A stretch of 58,943 bases of DNA from a virus, in the IMG/VR virus record IMGVR_UViG_3300009495_000017, positions 1 through 58,943 of that record. One strand, 5' to 3'. Both the position numbers and the translations under genes were made by a program. Below the pieces are notes generated by a model. The model saw only the letters and a list, made by a program, of their open reading frames with translations. It was not told the DNA's origin and searched no databases. Positions 20,101-28,320 of the stretch are shown here, piece by piece; the first letter of the stretch is position 1, and every line of letters starts with the position of its first letter.

Positions 20101-20511
20101 AATGTAAGTCATTTTACAAATGATGCAGGTTATATTAGTGCAACTGGCGGCGGGTTTGACGGTGATGTTACAGGTAGTATATTTGGTGATGACTCGACAT
20201 TACTAGTTGATGGTGTAAATAGTGTTCTAAATACATCAAAATTAGATCAAGCAGGTGCAACAAGCGGCCAAGCGTTAGTTTGGAACAATTTTACACTTGC
20301 TTGGGAGCCTGGCACAGTTGATGGTGCTAGTATTGATATTATATTAGATCAAATTGGAGACATAGATACTACCGGAGTATCAAATGGAGATTATCTGCGT
20401 TGGGATTCAATTCAAGGAAAATGGCTACCAGTATCACCAGGAGAAAGTTCTGGTATTTCAACTTCAGAAGCTGAAGATCTAAGTTTTACAGCAGCACTTA
20501 TAATGGGATAA
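14107..20511 (+). CDS. Giant tail fibre protein made of short beta repeats
   Basis: 2,134 residues from ATG 14107 (MATSDFKVKKGLQVG). The body carries about a dozen copies of a roughly 30-residue repeat with the core SGDLSYNNATGVISF followed by ERTDAEVRGLISA. A GNLTVSGTTTTIN...ENAGI.V.RG...WNE...W.(F/Y)TNDG block occurs three times (about 16430-16690, 18400-18650, 19090-19340). Two related blocks include RLKISGADGKITIN and RFKIQGNNGAIRIN. The C-terminus ends GKWLPVSPGESSG...ALIMG. No enzymatic motif was seen. Repeats of this type form elongated trimeric fibre shafts in other phages, so a long-fibre or shaft role is inferred. It is first in a co-transcribed run, and the next gene starts 4 bases after its stop. 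Confidence 0.9.
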   Translation: MATSDFKVKKGLQVGSGDFNVDIDSNTAAFANGYTITIGSDTVLTDADNVSELTNDANYITLTDLSAGGDITYNNSTGVISFTQRTDQQVRNLFSGTGDITYESTNGQISFNNTTGYITLTDLSGGTGITYNNATGEFSIAQNIATDQDVTFNTITLTDKILTDTITAVGSGTDVTVDDNLIVSGNLTVNGTTTTLNTATLTVEDLNIVVASGAADAAAANGAGLTIDGADATLTYAATGDKFVMNKSLDTSLIGDVTGDLTGNVTGNVTGNVTGDLAGDVTSTGTSTFTTVDINGGNIDGTIIGATSAAAITGTTINGTVITASTNFAGALTGNVTGTVSDISNHDTDALSEGLTNLYYTDARVDARINLQAGANLDLSGVTTDDLAEGTTNLYYTQARFDTAFGNKSTTNLSEGANLYFTNARARSAISALGDISYDSSTGVISFTERTDSEVRGLISAGGDLSYDNATGIISYTAPDDLGDLTNNAGFIKLADLSAGGDLSYNNSSGEFSFTERTDAEVRGLISATGDATYNNATGVISVTTYKDADADARIALATLDDLADVNYTSTATNGQILVWDNANQYWEPADPYTSTNFDTNFAAKDTDDLSEGSTNQYFTQARARGSISVGGDLAYNSATGVISYTTPSNLSDFTNDTNFIILSDLSATGDLSYNNATGAFSFTERTDAEVRGLISASGDLTYNNSTGVISFTERTDAEVRGLISASGDITYNNTTGVISFSNTSGYITEYTEVDTLDTVTSRGATTSNNIQVGDMTVTGNLTVSGTTTTINTATLNIADNIMTLNSDVTGTPSENAGIEVERGTSTNVVLRWNETNSKWEFTNDGSTYQVLASSVSELNNDANYISLSSLSGGTGISYNSGTGEISIDNSGTGFITRSGISATGDITYNNSTGVISFNNSSGYLTSYTEVDTLDTVTGRGSSTSNSAEFGGLTVGGTNVALSGANISIFNNDSAFISRSGISATGNINYDSSTGVISFNNGTGFLTSETDTLQTVTDRGNSTDNHVAFNNTVAMTGALTITNEIFTNGIALQTESGANKTNLSMVNGYVQLNYINQLYSDGDLWLANSQQNTSGGDTKKIATANALGTNIAGNNLNIEAGSSTGTAAGGNVIFKTGSTGVSGTATNALSERLKISGADGKITINAAYALPTSDGTTGQALVTDGSGSTSFGQIAYSAISGTPTLATVATSGSYNDLTDTPASSSDSDIRALFSASGSLSYDNSTGVFSYTERTDATIRGLISATGDITYNSTTGVISFTQASAPVTSVNTQTGAVVLSTGDISESGSNQYFLASRARNALSVSGDLSYNSATGVISFTQRTNTEVRGLISASGDLSYDNATGIMSFTERTDATIRGLISGTGDIGYDNSTGVISFSNNSGFITTYTETDTLDSVTDRGATTTNNLTVGGLIVSGDLTVSGTTTTINTATLDVADNIITLNSDVTGTPTENAGISINRGVSSAVDIRWNETNDEWEFTNDGTNYQVIAVDTGDLTNTAGFITRTGISADGDLSYDNATGIMSFTERTDATIRGLISASGDLSYDNATGIMSFTQRTDSQVRGLLSASGDLSYDAATGTISFTERTDATIRGLVSGTGDISYNSTTGEFSFNNTSGYITSASITETDTLQSVTSRGSTTTNSIAVNDMQVNGNLTVAGTTTTINSTTINLADNIITLNSDFNSGTPTENAGIEVLRGSNSTVSLRWNESLDRWQYTNDGSTYSSFPVNLSDLNNDLSFLALTDISGTGDISFDQGTGVISFNNTSNYLTSEADTLGTVTGRGNTTSSALVVNNSITVQNEIYTQGVALKYSNSANVPQLEIGSDFFRLENNNDFFVESDITLGRAATDSIGGSTKTIASSNGVGTNISGSTIEIVAGSSTGTAASGSIVFKTGSQGSANNNVTNILQERFKIQGNNGAIRINNAYTLPTADGNNGEFLGTDGSGDVTFKQITYSNISGTPSIAQVGLTGNYADLNGAPTNVSHFTNDAGYISATGGGFDGDVTGSIFGDDSTLLVDGVNSVLNTSKLDQAGATSGQALVWNNFTLAWEPGTVDGASIDIILDQIGDIDTTGVSNGDYLRWDSIQGKWLPVSPGESSGISTSEAEDLSFTAALIMG
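14869..14952 (+). repeat. Seven tandem 12-bp units encoding G[D/N][V/L]T-type repeats
   Basis: Seven consecutive 12-base units (GGTGATGTAACA-like, with GGTAACGTAACT variants) encode GDVT GDLT GNVT GNVT GNVT GDLA GDVT. This is the same kind of array as at 882-965 but in a different gene, so the element is shared between paralogous fibres. Confidence 0.9.
18166..18247 (+). repeat. 82-bp direct repeat, copy 1 (copy 2 at 18694-18775)
   Basis: Bases 18166-18247 and 18694-18775 are identical over 82 bases. They encode one full GDLSYDNATGIMSFTERTD plus ATIRGLIS unit. Absence of even silent differences indicates a recent duplication or ongoing gene conversion. Confidence 0.9.
18694..18825 (+). repeat. 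82-bp repeat copy 2 plus partial tandem third copy
   Basis: 18694-18775 is the exact second copy. A third, partial copy of 45 identical bases follows at 18781-18825, giving a tandem arrangement within the same gene. Confidence 0.88.
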
Positions 20512-20515
20512 AGAA

Positions 20516-20845
20516 ATGGCAAATTATTTTAGAAATAGTATAGCAAAAGATATTGGTCCAACACCAGTAACACTAGTGGATAATACAAATAATAGTAAAA
20601 TGACAATTGTAGGTATCAGTTTAGCAAATGTGTCAGAAAGCAACTTGTTTATTGATGTTACTGTTACTAATGAACTAGATATCGAAGGTTATTATGTAAA
20701 AGAAGTAATGTTACCACCAAATAGTAGTTTAAGACTAATTGCAGGTGGTGAAAAACTTATATTAGGTAACGACAATCAGTTAAAGATTAAAAGTAATCTA
20801 GCAGCAAGTGTTGATGCAATAGTGAGTTATGTGGAAATCCTCTAA
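20516..20845 (+). CDS. Small beta-rich virion-associated protein, paralogue of 43775-44101
   Basis: 109 residues starting 4 bases after the previous stop. There is no strong ribosome site, so translation is probably coupled to the upstream gene. The pattern LPPNSSLRLIAGGEKLILG...LKIKSN....VDAIVSYVE resembles IPPKGVLERTGIALGAAQKL...VRAN....VSAVGFGVE in the 108-residue protein at 43775. Both look like all-beta domains. No signal peptide or membrane segment. Position between fibre genes suggests a minor structural or assembly protein; the function is not known. Confidence 0.78.
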   Translation: MANYFRNSIAKDIGPTPVTLVDNTNNSKMTIVGISLANVSESNLFIDVTVTNELDIEGYYVKEVMLPPNSSLRLIAGGEKLILGNDNQLKIKSNLAASVDAIVSYVEIL

Positions 20846-21354
20846 TGACAGTAAAAAAGTTAGACTCGGTATATTACATAGGCAATACACCTAGGACGGT
20901 AGCAAAGCAAACACGAAGCCAAAGATTTTTTTACGGCATGAGATCAGACGGCGAAGAGCTTGTATTATGCAAGGTAGATGCATTTGATAGCAATGACGGT
21001 GTTTTAGTTAATGAAATAGGAGATAATCCTTTAGATGACTTTCCTTATTTTATACCAGGTATTGATTTTTTTGAAGGTAACGACGAAAATCATGCTGAAA
21101 GATATCCTAGTTTAATATATCAACAGTATAAATGGGATGATGGGAATTATTCTTACTATGTAGATGATAATGGAGAATTAACTTTAAGAGTCAATCAAGG
21201 AATTGACGAAGGTGATGTCTTAGTACCAAATGTGCCAATTAATCCAATACAAAAAGATTATAGACGTTTTGGAGTATTCCCAACATTTGATAATAATACA
21301 GTAACATTTGACAATAATGATATTAATTTTGATAATAAGGAACCGACAGAATGA
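20845..21354 (+). CDS. Conserved phage protein with WDD.N-YY motif, paralogue of 33941-34306
   Basis: 169 residues. Its ATG overlaps the previous stop (TAATG at 20843-20847). The central part matches the 121-residue protein at 33941: RFFYGMRSDGEELVLCKVD versus RYFYGLRRDPDGYLHFAKVD, then DFFEG, KWDDGNYSYYVDDNGELTLR versus RWDDRNVYYYINDDGEFVVR, and NQG. This copy has about 40 extra C-terminal residues including VTFDNNDINFDN. No catalytic motif seen. Both copies lie inside the fibre cluster, so a small structural or assembly protein is likely; the function is not known. Confidence 0.8.
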   Translation: MTVKKLDSVYYIGNTPRTVAKQTRSQRFFYGMRSDGEELVLCKVDAFDSNDGVLVNEIGDNPLDDFPYFIPGIDFFEGNDENHAERYPSLIYQQYKWDDGNYSYYVDDNGELTLRVNQGIDEGDVLVPNVPINPIQKDYRRFGVFPTFDNNTVTFDNNDINFDNKEPTE

Positions 21355-22310
21355 CAAAGCAAATAATTAACACAGGTGCAGGCGCAAATGACGGTACTGG
21401 TGATAGTTTAAGAGACGGCGCCGGAAAAGTAAATAATAATTTTACAGAACTGTATAATGCATTAGGAAATGGAAATTCTCTACAACTTAATCTGTCAGGC
21501 GCACAAGCAGGACAAATTTTAGCATACAACGGAGCAAATTTTGTTCCAAGTTCATCAAGTACAATTGCATTTAATGCAATACAAGCTGATACAGGTACGG
21601 GGACAGCTTCAGCAGGCAATACTACATTAGGTATTCAAGGCGGTGGCGGAGTATCAACTTCTATTACAGGAAATATACTTACAATTTCTAGTAGTGGCGG
21701 TGCAGGTGGCGGCGGAGCTAGTGTAACAGTTAGTACATCTGCTCCATCAAATCCTACAGCAGGAGATTTATGGTACGATAGTGAATTAGGTATACTAGCA
21801 GTATGGTTTTCTGAAGAAGCAGTTTGGGTACAATCTAACGGTGGTAACGTAATTGAAAACTTTAATGGCGATGTCCAAGCAGGTATTACTACGTTTTTAG
21901 GTATGTCTGATACTCCTAATAGCTTTACTGGTCAAGAAAATAATATAGTAAGAGTAAATTCAACTGGGACAGCATTAGAATTTATATCAGCAAGCAGTCA
22001 GGCAGCTGATGCATTAAACCCGGTAGATGTTGATTCGGCAACATCACCATATTCAGCATCAGCTTATGATTTAATATTTGTAGATTCAACAGATGGTCCG
22101 ATAACTATTACACTACCTTCTGGACCGTCTAAAGGTGACGAAGTAAGAATAGTTGATATCAAAGGAACTTTTGCATCAAATCCATGTACTGTATCGTCGT
22201 CTTCACCTATTCAAGGCGACAGTGAAAATTTAATTATTGATATTACCCGTGCTAGTTTGGGGTTACTTTATCATAGTTCTTTAAACGGATGGGTATTGAA
22301 AGATAGATAA
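21351..22310 (+). CDS. Short tail fibre protein
   Basis: 319 residues, overlapping the previous gene by ATGA. The N-terminus IINTGAGANDGTGDSLRDG then KVNNNFTELY is a widespread phage fibre anchor motif. The middle has a Gly-rich linker (GGAGGGGASV) followed by PSNPTAGDLWYDSELGILAV. The C-terminal domain (from about residue 240: DLIFVDSTDGPITITLPSG ... GWVLKDR) is homologous to the whole of the 110-residue protein at 44127. Co-transcribed and translationally coupled with its neighbours; probably a tip or connector fibre. Confidence 0.85.
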   Translation: MTKQIINTGAGANDGTGDSLRDGAGKVNNNFTELYNALGNGNSLQLNLSGAQAGQILAYNGANFVPSSSSTIAFNAIQADTGTGTASAGNTTLGIQGGGGVSTSITGNILTISSSGGAGGGGASVTVSTSAPSNPTAGDLWYDSELGILAVWFSEEAVWVQSNGGNVIENFNGDVQAGITTFLGMSDTPNSFTGQENNIVRVNSTGTALEFISASSQAADALNPVDVDSATSPYSASAYDLIFVDSTDGPITITLPSGPSKGDEVRIVDIKGTFASNPCTVSSSSPIQGDSENLIIDITRASLGLLYHSSLNGWVLKDR

Positions 22311-23980
22311 TGACACGTTATAGTGCTGAAAAATATTTTGAACTTCCAGTTTTAACATCTAGAGAAAATCTCCCATTAACAAATAATTTAATCGGCGATC
22401 GATACATTGTTAACGATGATATATATCTTTGGAATGGTAATTTTTGGGTAGAAACTAATTTATTAGATGCTCCTGATTCTTTATTAGTGCAAACATATAA
22501 TTTGACAGCAGATGATAAAACAGTAGATGAAGGCGATACAATTGTTATTAATTTACAAACAACTAATATTGAAAGTAATACAACAATTGGCTGGAGCATT
22601 ACAGGCTCAGTTACTTCGGCTGATATTGGAAATGTGCCATTAACTGGAATATTTACTATAATTAATAATTCAGCACAGGTTCAATTTAATGTTACAGAAG
22701 ACTCTAGTACTGACGGAGATAAAGTATTAATACTAAGTTTAGATAACGACCAAGATAGTATTTTAATAACAATTGCAGATACTAGTACAACACCTGTTCC
22801 AACTTACACATTAACTCCAAGTGTTACTACTGTAAATGAAGGTAATTCATTTACAATACAACTAGCAACTCAAAATGTTTCTCAAGGAACTGTATTGCCG
22901 TATACAATTACAGGCATACAATCAGAAGATTTAGAAGCACCAGGAGAAGAATCTCTTACTGGATCTTTTACAATCGATGCAGTCGGATCTAGCACTAAAC
23001 AATTTAATATTGTTGAAGATGCAAGTATTGGTGAAGGTGATGAAACATTTACAATAAGTTTAAATAACGGTTTAGCAACTGCTGAAGTTGCTATTAATGA
23101 CAGTAGTGCTACAGTACCGAGCGGATCTGCTGCTTTTTCTAGTCCCGGTACGTTTAGTTGGACTGTACCAGAAGGTGTTACATCTATATGCGGAGTAGCT
23201 ATCGGTGGCGGTGGCGGTGGGATGTGTAGTAGAGGAACAAGTTCAGGAACACAAGTAACTGCGGCTGGCGGCGCAGGTGGTGGGTTAGGTTATTTTAATG
23301 CGTTATCAGTAACTCCAGGAGACACAGTCGAAATTGTAGTAGGTGCCGGAGGCAGCGGAGGTGCAAGAGATGCACAACGGTCAGGTCGTACAAATGGACA
23401 AAATGGAAGCAATAGTCTAATTAGATACAATAGTGTAACTTACGCTCAGGGTAATGGTGGCAACGGCGGTAACTCGTCAACAGTAAATGGCGGCACTTAT
23501 ATAGGAGGAAGTGGCACAGTGTCAGGTGGCGGCGGCAACGGCGGAAATGGCTTTGGAATTTCAAATGGTTGGGACGGCGGCGCCGGTGGCGGAGCTGGCG
23601 GATATTCAGGCAATGGTGGCTCCGGCGGACCCAACCAAGGCAGTAACGGAAGTGGCGGTGGCGGCGGAGGTGCTTGTTCAGACGATTATCAGTATGCTGG
23701 CGGTTTTTCTCAAACTGGTGGCAATGGCGGAAGTACCGGAACACTTGGAGAAGGCACAAGTGGTACACGAGGAGTATATGACTACAATTTAAACTACGGA
23801 ACTCCACAAAACGGCGGCGCTGGATCGGTAAAAACATCTGCAACATATGGAGGTGGAGGATCGGGCGGAACTATGTATGCATATTATACCGCCGGTACAA
23901 GATCTGCAGGAGGCGGTAGTAATGGAGCAGTTAGAATTGTTTGGGGAGCTAATAAATCGTTTCCAGATAATATAGTATAG
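22310..23980 (+). CDS. Adhesin-like protein: two Calx-beta-like domains and a glycine-rich tip
   Basis: 556 residues, start overlapping the previous stop (TAATG). Residues 1-60 form a short N-terminal module (YSAEKYFELPVL ... YLWNGNFWVETN) resembling the N-terminus of the 23990 gene and more loosely that of 25339, so probably a shared virion anchor. Two Calx-beta-like domains follow (about 63-160 with VDEGDTIVINLQTTN, and 164-265 with VNEGNSFTIQLATQN). From about 272 a glycine-rich domain starts with FSWTVPEGVTSICGVAIGGG and ends GAVRIVWGANKSFPDN. Glycine-rich lattices of this type occur in phage receptor-binding tips (S16 gp38 is the known polyglycine-II example); homology to it is not claimed. 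Likely role: receptor binding. Confidence 0.85.
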   Translation: MTRYSAEKYFELPVLTSRENLPLTNNLIGDRYIVNDDIYLWNGNFWVETNLLDAPDSLLVQTYNLTADDKTVDEGDTIVINLQTTNIESNTTIGWSITGSVTSADIGNVPLTGIFTIINNSAQVQFNVTEDSSTDGDKVLILSLDNDQDSILITIADTSTTPVPTYTLTPSVTTVNEGNSFTIQLATQNVSQGTVLPYTITGIQSEDLEAPGEESLTGSFTIDAVGSSTKQFNIVEDASIGEGDETFTISLNNGLATAEVAINDSSATVPSGSAAFSSPGTFSWTVPEGVTSICGVAIGGGGGGMCSRGTSSGTQVTAAGGAGGGLGYFNALSVTPGDTVEIVVGAGGSGGARDAQRSGRTNGQNGSNSLIRYNSVTYAQGNGGNGGNSSTVNGGTYIGGSGTVSGGGGNGGNGFGISNGWDGGAGGGAGGYSGNGGSGGPNQGSNGSGGGGGGACSDDYQYAGGFSQTGGNGGSTGTLGEGTSGTRGVYDYNLNYGTPQNGGAGSVKTSATYGGGGSGGTMYAYYTAGTRSAGGGSNGAVRIVWGANKSFPDNIV

Positions 23981-23989
23981 AGAGTAATA

Positions 23990-25339
23990 ATGGCAAACTA
24001 CAGCGATCGAAAACAGTATCAACGAGAGTACATAGGCAGCTTGCCTAGTATCGGAGTACCAGACGGTAGTAAATCTTTTATATCCGGAGAAGTATTTCTA
24101 TGGGACGGAGATGAGTGGGGGTATGTTGAAACATCTAATATTGCTCCTACATGGAATAATAGAATAGATGCAACAGTATTTTTAGAACAAGCAGGTGCTA
24201 CTACAACTTTAGACTTTGGCGTAACAGATCCTGAGGGTGCCTTATTAAATTATGAATTATCTTATCCAACATTTACTAGCGATAACACAGGTACAGATCC
24301 GGTTGATTCATTAACATTTGACATAGATACAGGTGTATTAGTTATTACACCTATTATAACAACAGACACTTGTGAAAAACTTATTAGAGTAACTGTTACT
24401 GACGGGATTAATACTGTATCAAAAGATGTATTGTTATTACTTTCTCAAACAGTTACTACAGCAGCAGATGGCGGAGCAATTTGGACAAAGCCAGGTGTGT
24501 ATACATGGGTTCCTCCTCAAGGAACTCCTGAATTAATACATATTGTTTGTGTAGGAGCAGGCGGCGGTGGTTCTGGTATGCAATCTTCAACTAATACATC
24601 TGGTGCAGGCGGAGGCGGTGGTACACTATCTTATGTTAATAATGTTGAAAATGACGGGTCATCACTAACAATTACAGTTGGTACTGGAGGCAGCGGAGGT
24701 TTAAGAAACTTTCCAGGTTCTAACGGTGGATTCACTAGAGTTTCAAAAACTGGAAACGGACAAGTACTGATAGAAGCATCAGGTGGTCAGGGCGGATCGT
24801 TTGGTACTGCTGGTGCAGGCGGCGGTGTTGCTGGACTAAATTCAGCATATTCTGGAGGCGATGGCGGAAGTGGAGCAACAAGTGTTGGAAGTACAGGTGG
24901 CGGTGGCGGAGGGGCCGGTGGATATGGCGGTGCTGGCGGCACAGGTGGAAGCTCGTCATTTATTCAAAATCTTCCAGTAAATGGACAAAATGGAACAGCA
25001 GGTATAGGCGGCGGTGGCGCAGGTGGTAGTGAATCTATTTCATCCCCGGGGTTGTCTGGCGGCGGTGGAACAGGATTTAACGGACTTGGATTAGACGGAA
25101 CTCCGGTACTCCGAAGCGGTGGAGGCGGCGGATCTGGTGGCGGTAATGGTGATACAGGAGCAGGTGGGTTTCCAGGTGGCGGCGGTAGTGGGACAGCCGT
25201 AACTACTAACACAGCAGCAGGTTTTGGAAAAAACGGAGCAGGCGGCGCAGTAAGAATAATATGGGGAGCTGCCCGTAATTTCCCTGCAACTAATGCAGCA
25301 AATACAGATAGTGTTGTGCAAGAACAGGATTATTCATAA
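23990..25339 (+). CDS. Adhesin-like protein: Ig/cadherin-like domain and glycine-rich tip
   Basis: 449 residues, AGAG at 23981-23984 before ATG. It has the N-terminal module (YSDRKQYQREYIG ... VFLWDGDEWGYVETSN). A cadherin-like beta domain lies at about 50-155 (DFGVTDPEGALLNYELS ... IRVTVTDGINTVSKDV). The glycine-rich tip runs from about 160 (PGVYTWVPPQGTPELIHIV) to GGAVRIIWGAARNFP near 430. Same overall plan as the gene before it, with a different middle domain, so the pair looks like tandem paralogues with swapped modules. Role in receptor binding is inferred. Confidence 0.85.
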   Translation: MANYSDRKQYQREYIGSLPSIGVPDGSKSFISGEVFLWDGDEWGYVETSNIAPTWNNRIDATVFLEQAGATTTLDFGVTDPEGALLNYELSYPTFTSDNTGTDPVDSLTFDIDTGVLVITPIITTDTCEKLIRVTVTDGINTVSKDVLLLLSQTVTTAADGGAIWTKPGVYTWVPPQGTPELIHIVCVGAGGGGSGMQSSTNTSGAGGGGGTLSYVNNVENDGSSLTITVGTGGSGGLRNFPGSNGGFTRVSKTGNGQVLIEASGGQGGSFGTAGAGGGVAGLNSAYSGGDGGSGATSVGSTGGGGGGAGGYGGAGGTGGSSSFIQNLPVNGQNGTAGIGGGGAGGSESISSPGLSGGGGTGFNGLGLDGTPVLRSGGGGGSGGGNGDTGAGGFPGGGGSGTAVTTNTAAGFGKNGAGGAVRIIWGAARNFPATNAANTDSVVQEQDYS

Positions 25340-28278
25340 TGGCAAAGTATTCTTCTAAAAAATCGTTATCAAGAGAAGGTGTTGAAACAATTACTGCATT
25401 AAATGATTTATCTGCTAACAATAGAGATATCGGTACTATTATATATGTTTCATCTGAAAATTTATTTTATATAAAAAAAACAAATACTGGAGATTGGAAA
25501 GCTCTAACAGAAACTAGTTATTATTCAGGCACTCCTACTTATACTTTAATTAAAAATCCAATTGGCGGCGCTGTAGACGAAGGCGATACTATGACTGTTA
25601 CTATATCTACAACTGGAGTAACAGATGGTACATCAGTTGGTTATTTATGGGAAGGAATTAGTAGTTCTGATGTTACAGGTGGATCTTTTCAAGGAACTGC
25701 AATTATATACAACGGTATTGCAACTGTAACATTAATAGCAAAATCTGATTTAACTACTGAAGATATTGAAACAGCAACTCTTTCTTTAGATTCTACTGAC
25801 TCGTTAGGAAACCCTACTAATGCTACTTCGGCTGTGTTTACTATTACTGATACTAGTACTACACCTGTAGATGATTCCCTAGCTGATTATACAATTAATG
25901 TAACTAACTCTGGTGCTTCAGCTTATACAATGTCTGGTACTGATCGAAACGGCGCAGTAAGTGGATCTAATCCAACCTTAACATTTTATTTAGGTGATGT
26001 TGTAGATTTTGTAGTTAATGCTTCAGGTCATCCATTTTTTCTTAAAACAGTAGCAAATACTGATGTAGGAGATACAATTACTATTGACGGAAGCGAAATA
26101 CCAAATAATGGTACAACTAGCGGTACAATTCGATGGACTGTGCATACAGTATCTACTTTCTATTACATTTGTCAATACCACGGATCAATGACTGGTACAA
26201 TTAATGCTACAGCAGTCTATGGAGGTATACTATATGATACTCCTGGCACGTATACATGGACTGCGCCAGACAATGTAACATTAGTATCTACTGTTGTTGT
26301 CGGCGGTGGCGGTGTTGGCGATTATAACACTTACGGCGGTATGGGTGGCTCTCTAGCTTGGAAAAATTCTATACCTGTTATACCTGGTCAAGAGTATGAT
26401 ATTGTAGTAGGTGCTGGCGGAACAAATACCTCAACCGGTACTGTTGAAACGCAATCTGAACAAAGTTATTTTATAAGTACATCAACAGTAAAAGCTTCTG
26501 GCGGCAGATCTGCCGGCCAAGCTAGAACGTATGCTGGCAATGAATGGATTGGATCAGGCGGCGGCAGAGGCGGATACGGCAGTCAAGGCGGCGGATATGT
26601 AACGGCATCAAAATCAGGTGGTGGCGCCGGCGGATATTCTGGCGATGGCGGCCATGCAGGCGAACATGGACAGAATCCTGCCACCACTATAGTTTTAGAT
26701 CCTGGTGAACCAGGCACTGGCGGTGGTGGTGGTGGTGCTGGCCATTATAGCTCAGGTAATGTTAATTTTACTGGGGACGCACAGAGCGCCGGCGGTGGTG
26801 GTGTTGGAGTTTATGGACAAGGTGCAAATGGCGCAGGTGGCCTTGCCAATTCGGCTACTTCTATAGAAGCAGGTGGTGGCGGCTCTGGTGGTGATCTAGG
26901 CGCCGTAGGCGCATCAGGCGCTCAAGCAAATGGGGGCGAATATGGCGGCGGCGGCGGTGTTACATATAGAAGAGCTAGTACTAGTAGTGATTATACAACT
27001 TCATATCCTGGTTTAGAAAATACATCTGGTGGCGGCGGTGCAGTAAGAATTATTTGGGGGTCAAATAGACAATTCCCCTCAACTAATGTAGCATTAGCAG
27101 ATTCAAACGGGTTTGAAACTACATATGAACCGCCACCCGACTTTACTATATCAGTGACAGCAAGCGGCGCATCTCATTATATACTTACAGGTACTGATCG
27201 AAACGGCGCAGTAAGTGGCAATGATCCAAGCCTAACCTTTCAATCCGGTGATTCGGTAAGATTTATTGTAAATTCACCCGGGCATCCGTTTTATATAAAA
27301 ACGTCACCAGTTATAGGAACAAATGACCAAGTAGTTGGAATTTTAAGTAACGGAACTGCTAACGGAATAATTAATTGGGTTATACAAGATACGGGTAACT
27401 TTTACTATCAGTGCGGTATTCATATCAGTATGAGTGGAACAATAGAATCCATGCCAGCACCAGGAGAGGTAATATTTACTACTACATCAGATACAACTAA
27501 TTTAGTTACTAGTTGGACTGTTCCGTTAGGTGTGACTTCGGTAAGTGCAGTAGTCATCGGCGGCGGAGGTGGCGGTGGTCAAGGCACTACAGTTAATGTA
27601 TATGGCCAAGCCGGTGGCGGCGGAGCAGGCGGAGGCCTTGCATATGGTACATTTGCAGTAACGCCTGGCGAAACTTTAGACATTCAGGTAGGCGGAGGCG
27701 GCGGCGTTGGCAGACCTGGCGTATCTGGCGGAGATAGTGCAATTATACAAGGATTGACAACTTTATTAGAAGGCGGCGGGGGATCCGGCGGCACTACTTA
27801 TTGGTCAGATGCACAAACTAATGGCCAAGGAGGAACAAGTTCTGGTGCCGAAAGAGATGGTGGCGGCATTGGCGGCGCATCTGGTGATAGATCCTTTAAT
27901 GCCCAAAACGGTGGTGGTGGTGGCGGAGCTGCCGGATATTCAGGCAATGGCGGCCGAGGAAAACGCTGGTCAAACACTCCCTCTAACGGAGCAGGCGGTG
28001 GAGGCGGTGGCGGATTTGCTACCGCCTCGACAACTGGTGCCGGCGGCGGCGTTGGCATTTTTGGAGAAGGAGACAGTGGTGTTGCAGGCACTGAATTAAG
28101 TCTTAACGGTACAGGCGGAAGCAGCGGCTCAGCAAGAACTTCTACTGCCGGAACAAATATCTATGGGGGAGGCGGCAGAGGTTATGCTAGAAAAGGCGGC
28201 GGGCACGAAAACGGAGCACCGGGAGCAGTGAGAATTATCTGGGGCGCAGGAAGATCTTTCCCGGACAACGCTTCATAG
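25339..28278 (+). CDS. Adhesin-like protein with two cupredoxin domains and two glycine-rich domains
   Basis: 979 residues, start in TAATG overlap with the gene before. Order: N-terminal module (1-70), Calx-beta-like (70-180), cupredoxin 1 (about 183-293), glycine-rich 1 (295-600, ending GAVRIIWGSNRQFPS), cupredoxin 2 (601-705), glycine-rich 2 (713-979, ending GAVRIIWGAGRSFPDN). Both cupredoxins carry a complete type-1 copper ligand set: His231, Cys278, His281, Met284 and His649, Cys692, His695, Met698. The C-x2-H-x2-M spacing is that of amicyanin. Both contain GTDRNGAVSG, encoded by an identical 29-base stretch (25936-25964, 27190-27218). The protein is probably displayed on the tail; whether copper is bound, and whether it serves folding, stability or receptor contact, is unknown. 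Confidence 0.87.
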   Translation: MAKYSSKKSLSREGVETITALNDLSANNRDIGTIIYVSSENLFYIKKTNTGDWKALTETSYYSGTPTYTLIKNPIGGAVDEGDTMTVTISTTGVTDGTSVGYLWEGISSSDVTGGSFQGTAIIYNGIATVTLIAKSDLTTEDIETATLSLDSTDSLGNPTNATSAVFTITDTSTTPVDDSLADYTINVTNSGASAYTMSGTDRNGAVSGSNPTLTFYLGDVVDFVVNASGHPFFLKTVANTDVGDTITIDGSEIPNNGTTSGTIRWTVHTVSTFYYICQYHGSMTGTINATAVYGGILYDTPGTYTWTAPDNVTLVSTVVVGGGGVGDYNTYGGMGGSLAWKNSIPVIPGQEYDIVVGAGGTNTSTGTVETQSEQSYFISTSTVKASGGRSAGQARTYAGNEWIGSGGGRGGYGSQGGGYVTASKSGGGAGGYSGDGGHAGEHGQNPATTIVLDPGEPGTGGGGGGAGHYSSGNVNFTGDAQSAGGGGVGVYGQGANGAGGLANSATSIEAGGGGSGGDLGAVGASGAQANGGEYGGGGGVTYRRASTSSDYTTSYPGLENTSGGGGAVRIIWGSNRQFPSTNVALADSNGFETTYEPPPDFTISVTASGASHYILTGTDRNGAVSGNDPSLTFQSGDSVRFIVNSPGHPFYIKTSPVIGTNDQVVGILSNGTANGIINWVIQDTGNFYYQCGIHISMSGTIESMPAPGEVIFTTTSDTTNLVTSWTVPLGVTSVSAVVIGGGGGGGQGTTVNVYGQAGGGGAGGGLAYGTFAVTPGETLDIQVGGGGGVGRPGVSGGDSAIIQGLTTLLEGGGGSGGTTYWSDAQTNGQGGTSSGAERDGGGIGGASGDRSFNAQNGGGGGGAAGYSGNGGRGKRWSNTPSNGAGGGGGGGFATASTTGAGGGVGIFGEGDSGVAGTELSLNGTGGSSGSARTSTAGTNIYGGGGRGYARKGGGHENGAPGAVRIIWGAGRSFPDNAS

Positions 28279-28294
28279 TAAATACAACTAATTC

Positions 28295-28302
28295 AATAAA
28301 TA
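28295..28302 (+). promoter_or_regulatory. T4-type late promoter AATAAATA
   Basis: AATAAATA lies in the 42-base gap after the stop at 28278, with a ribosome site AGGAG at 28308-28312. A weaker GTAAATAC is present at 28278-28285. Confidence 0.65.
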
Positions 28303-28320
28303 TAGTTAGGAGAACAACAA

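Noticed and set aside
22318-28091. Long open frames on the - strand and alternative frames opposite the Gly-rich genes
   Set aside because: They overlap well-supported + strand genes, have biased composition (Pro-rich or His/Arg-rich shadows of Gly codons), and lack ribosome sites.
23200-28260. Collagen-like or RTX calcium-binding repeats in the glycine-rich domains
   Set aside because: Gly is not spaced every third residue, and GGxGxDxxx nonapeptides do not recur.
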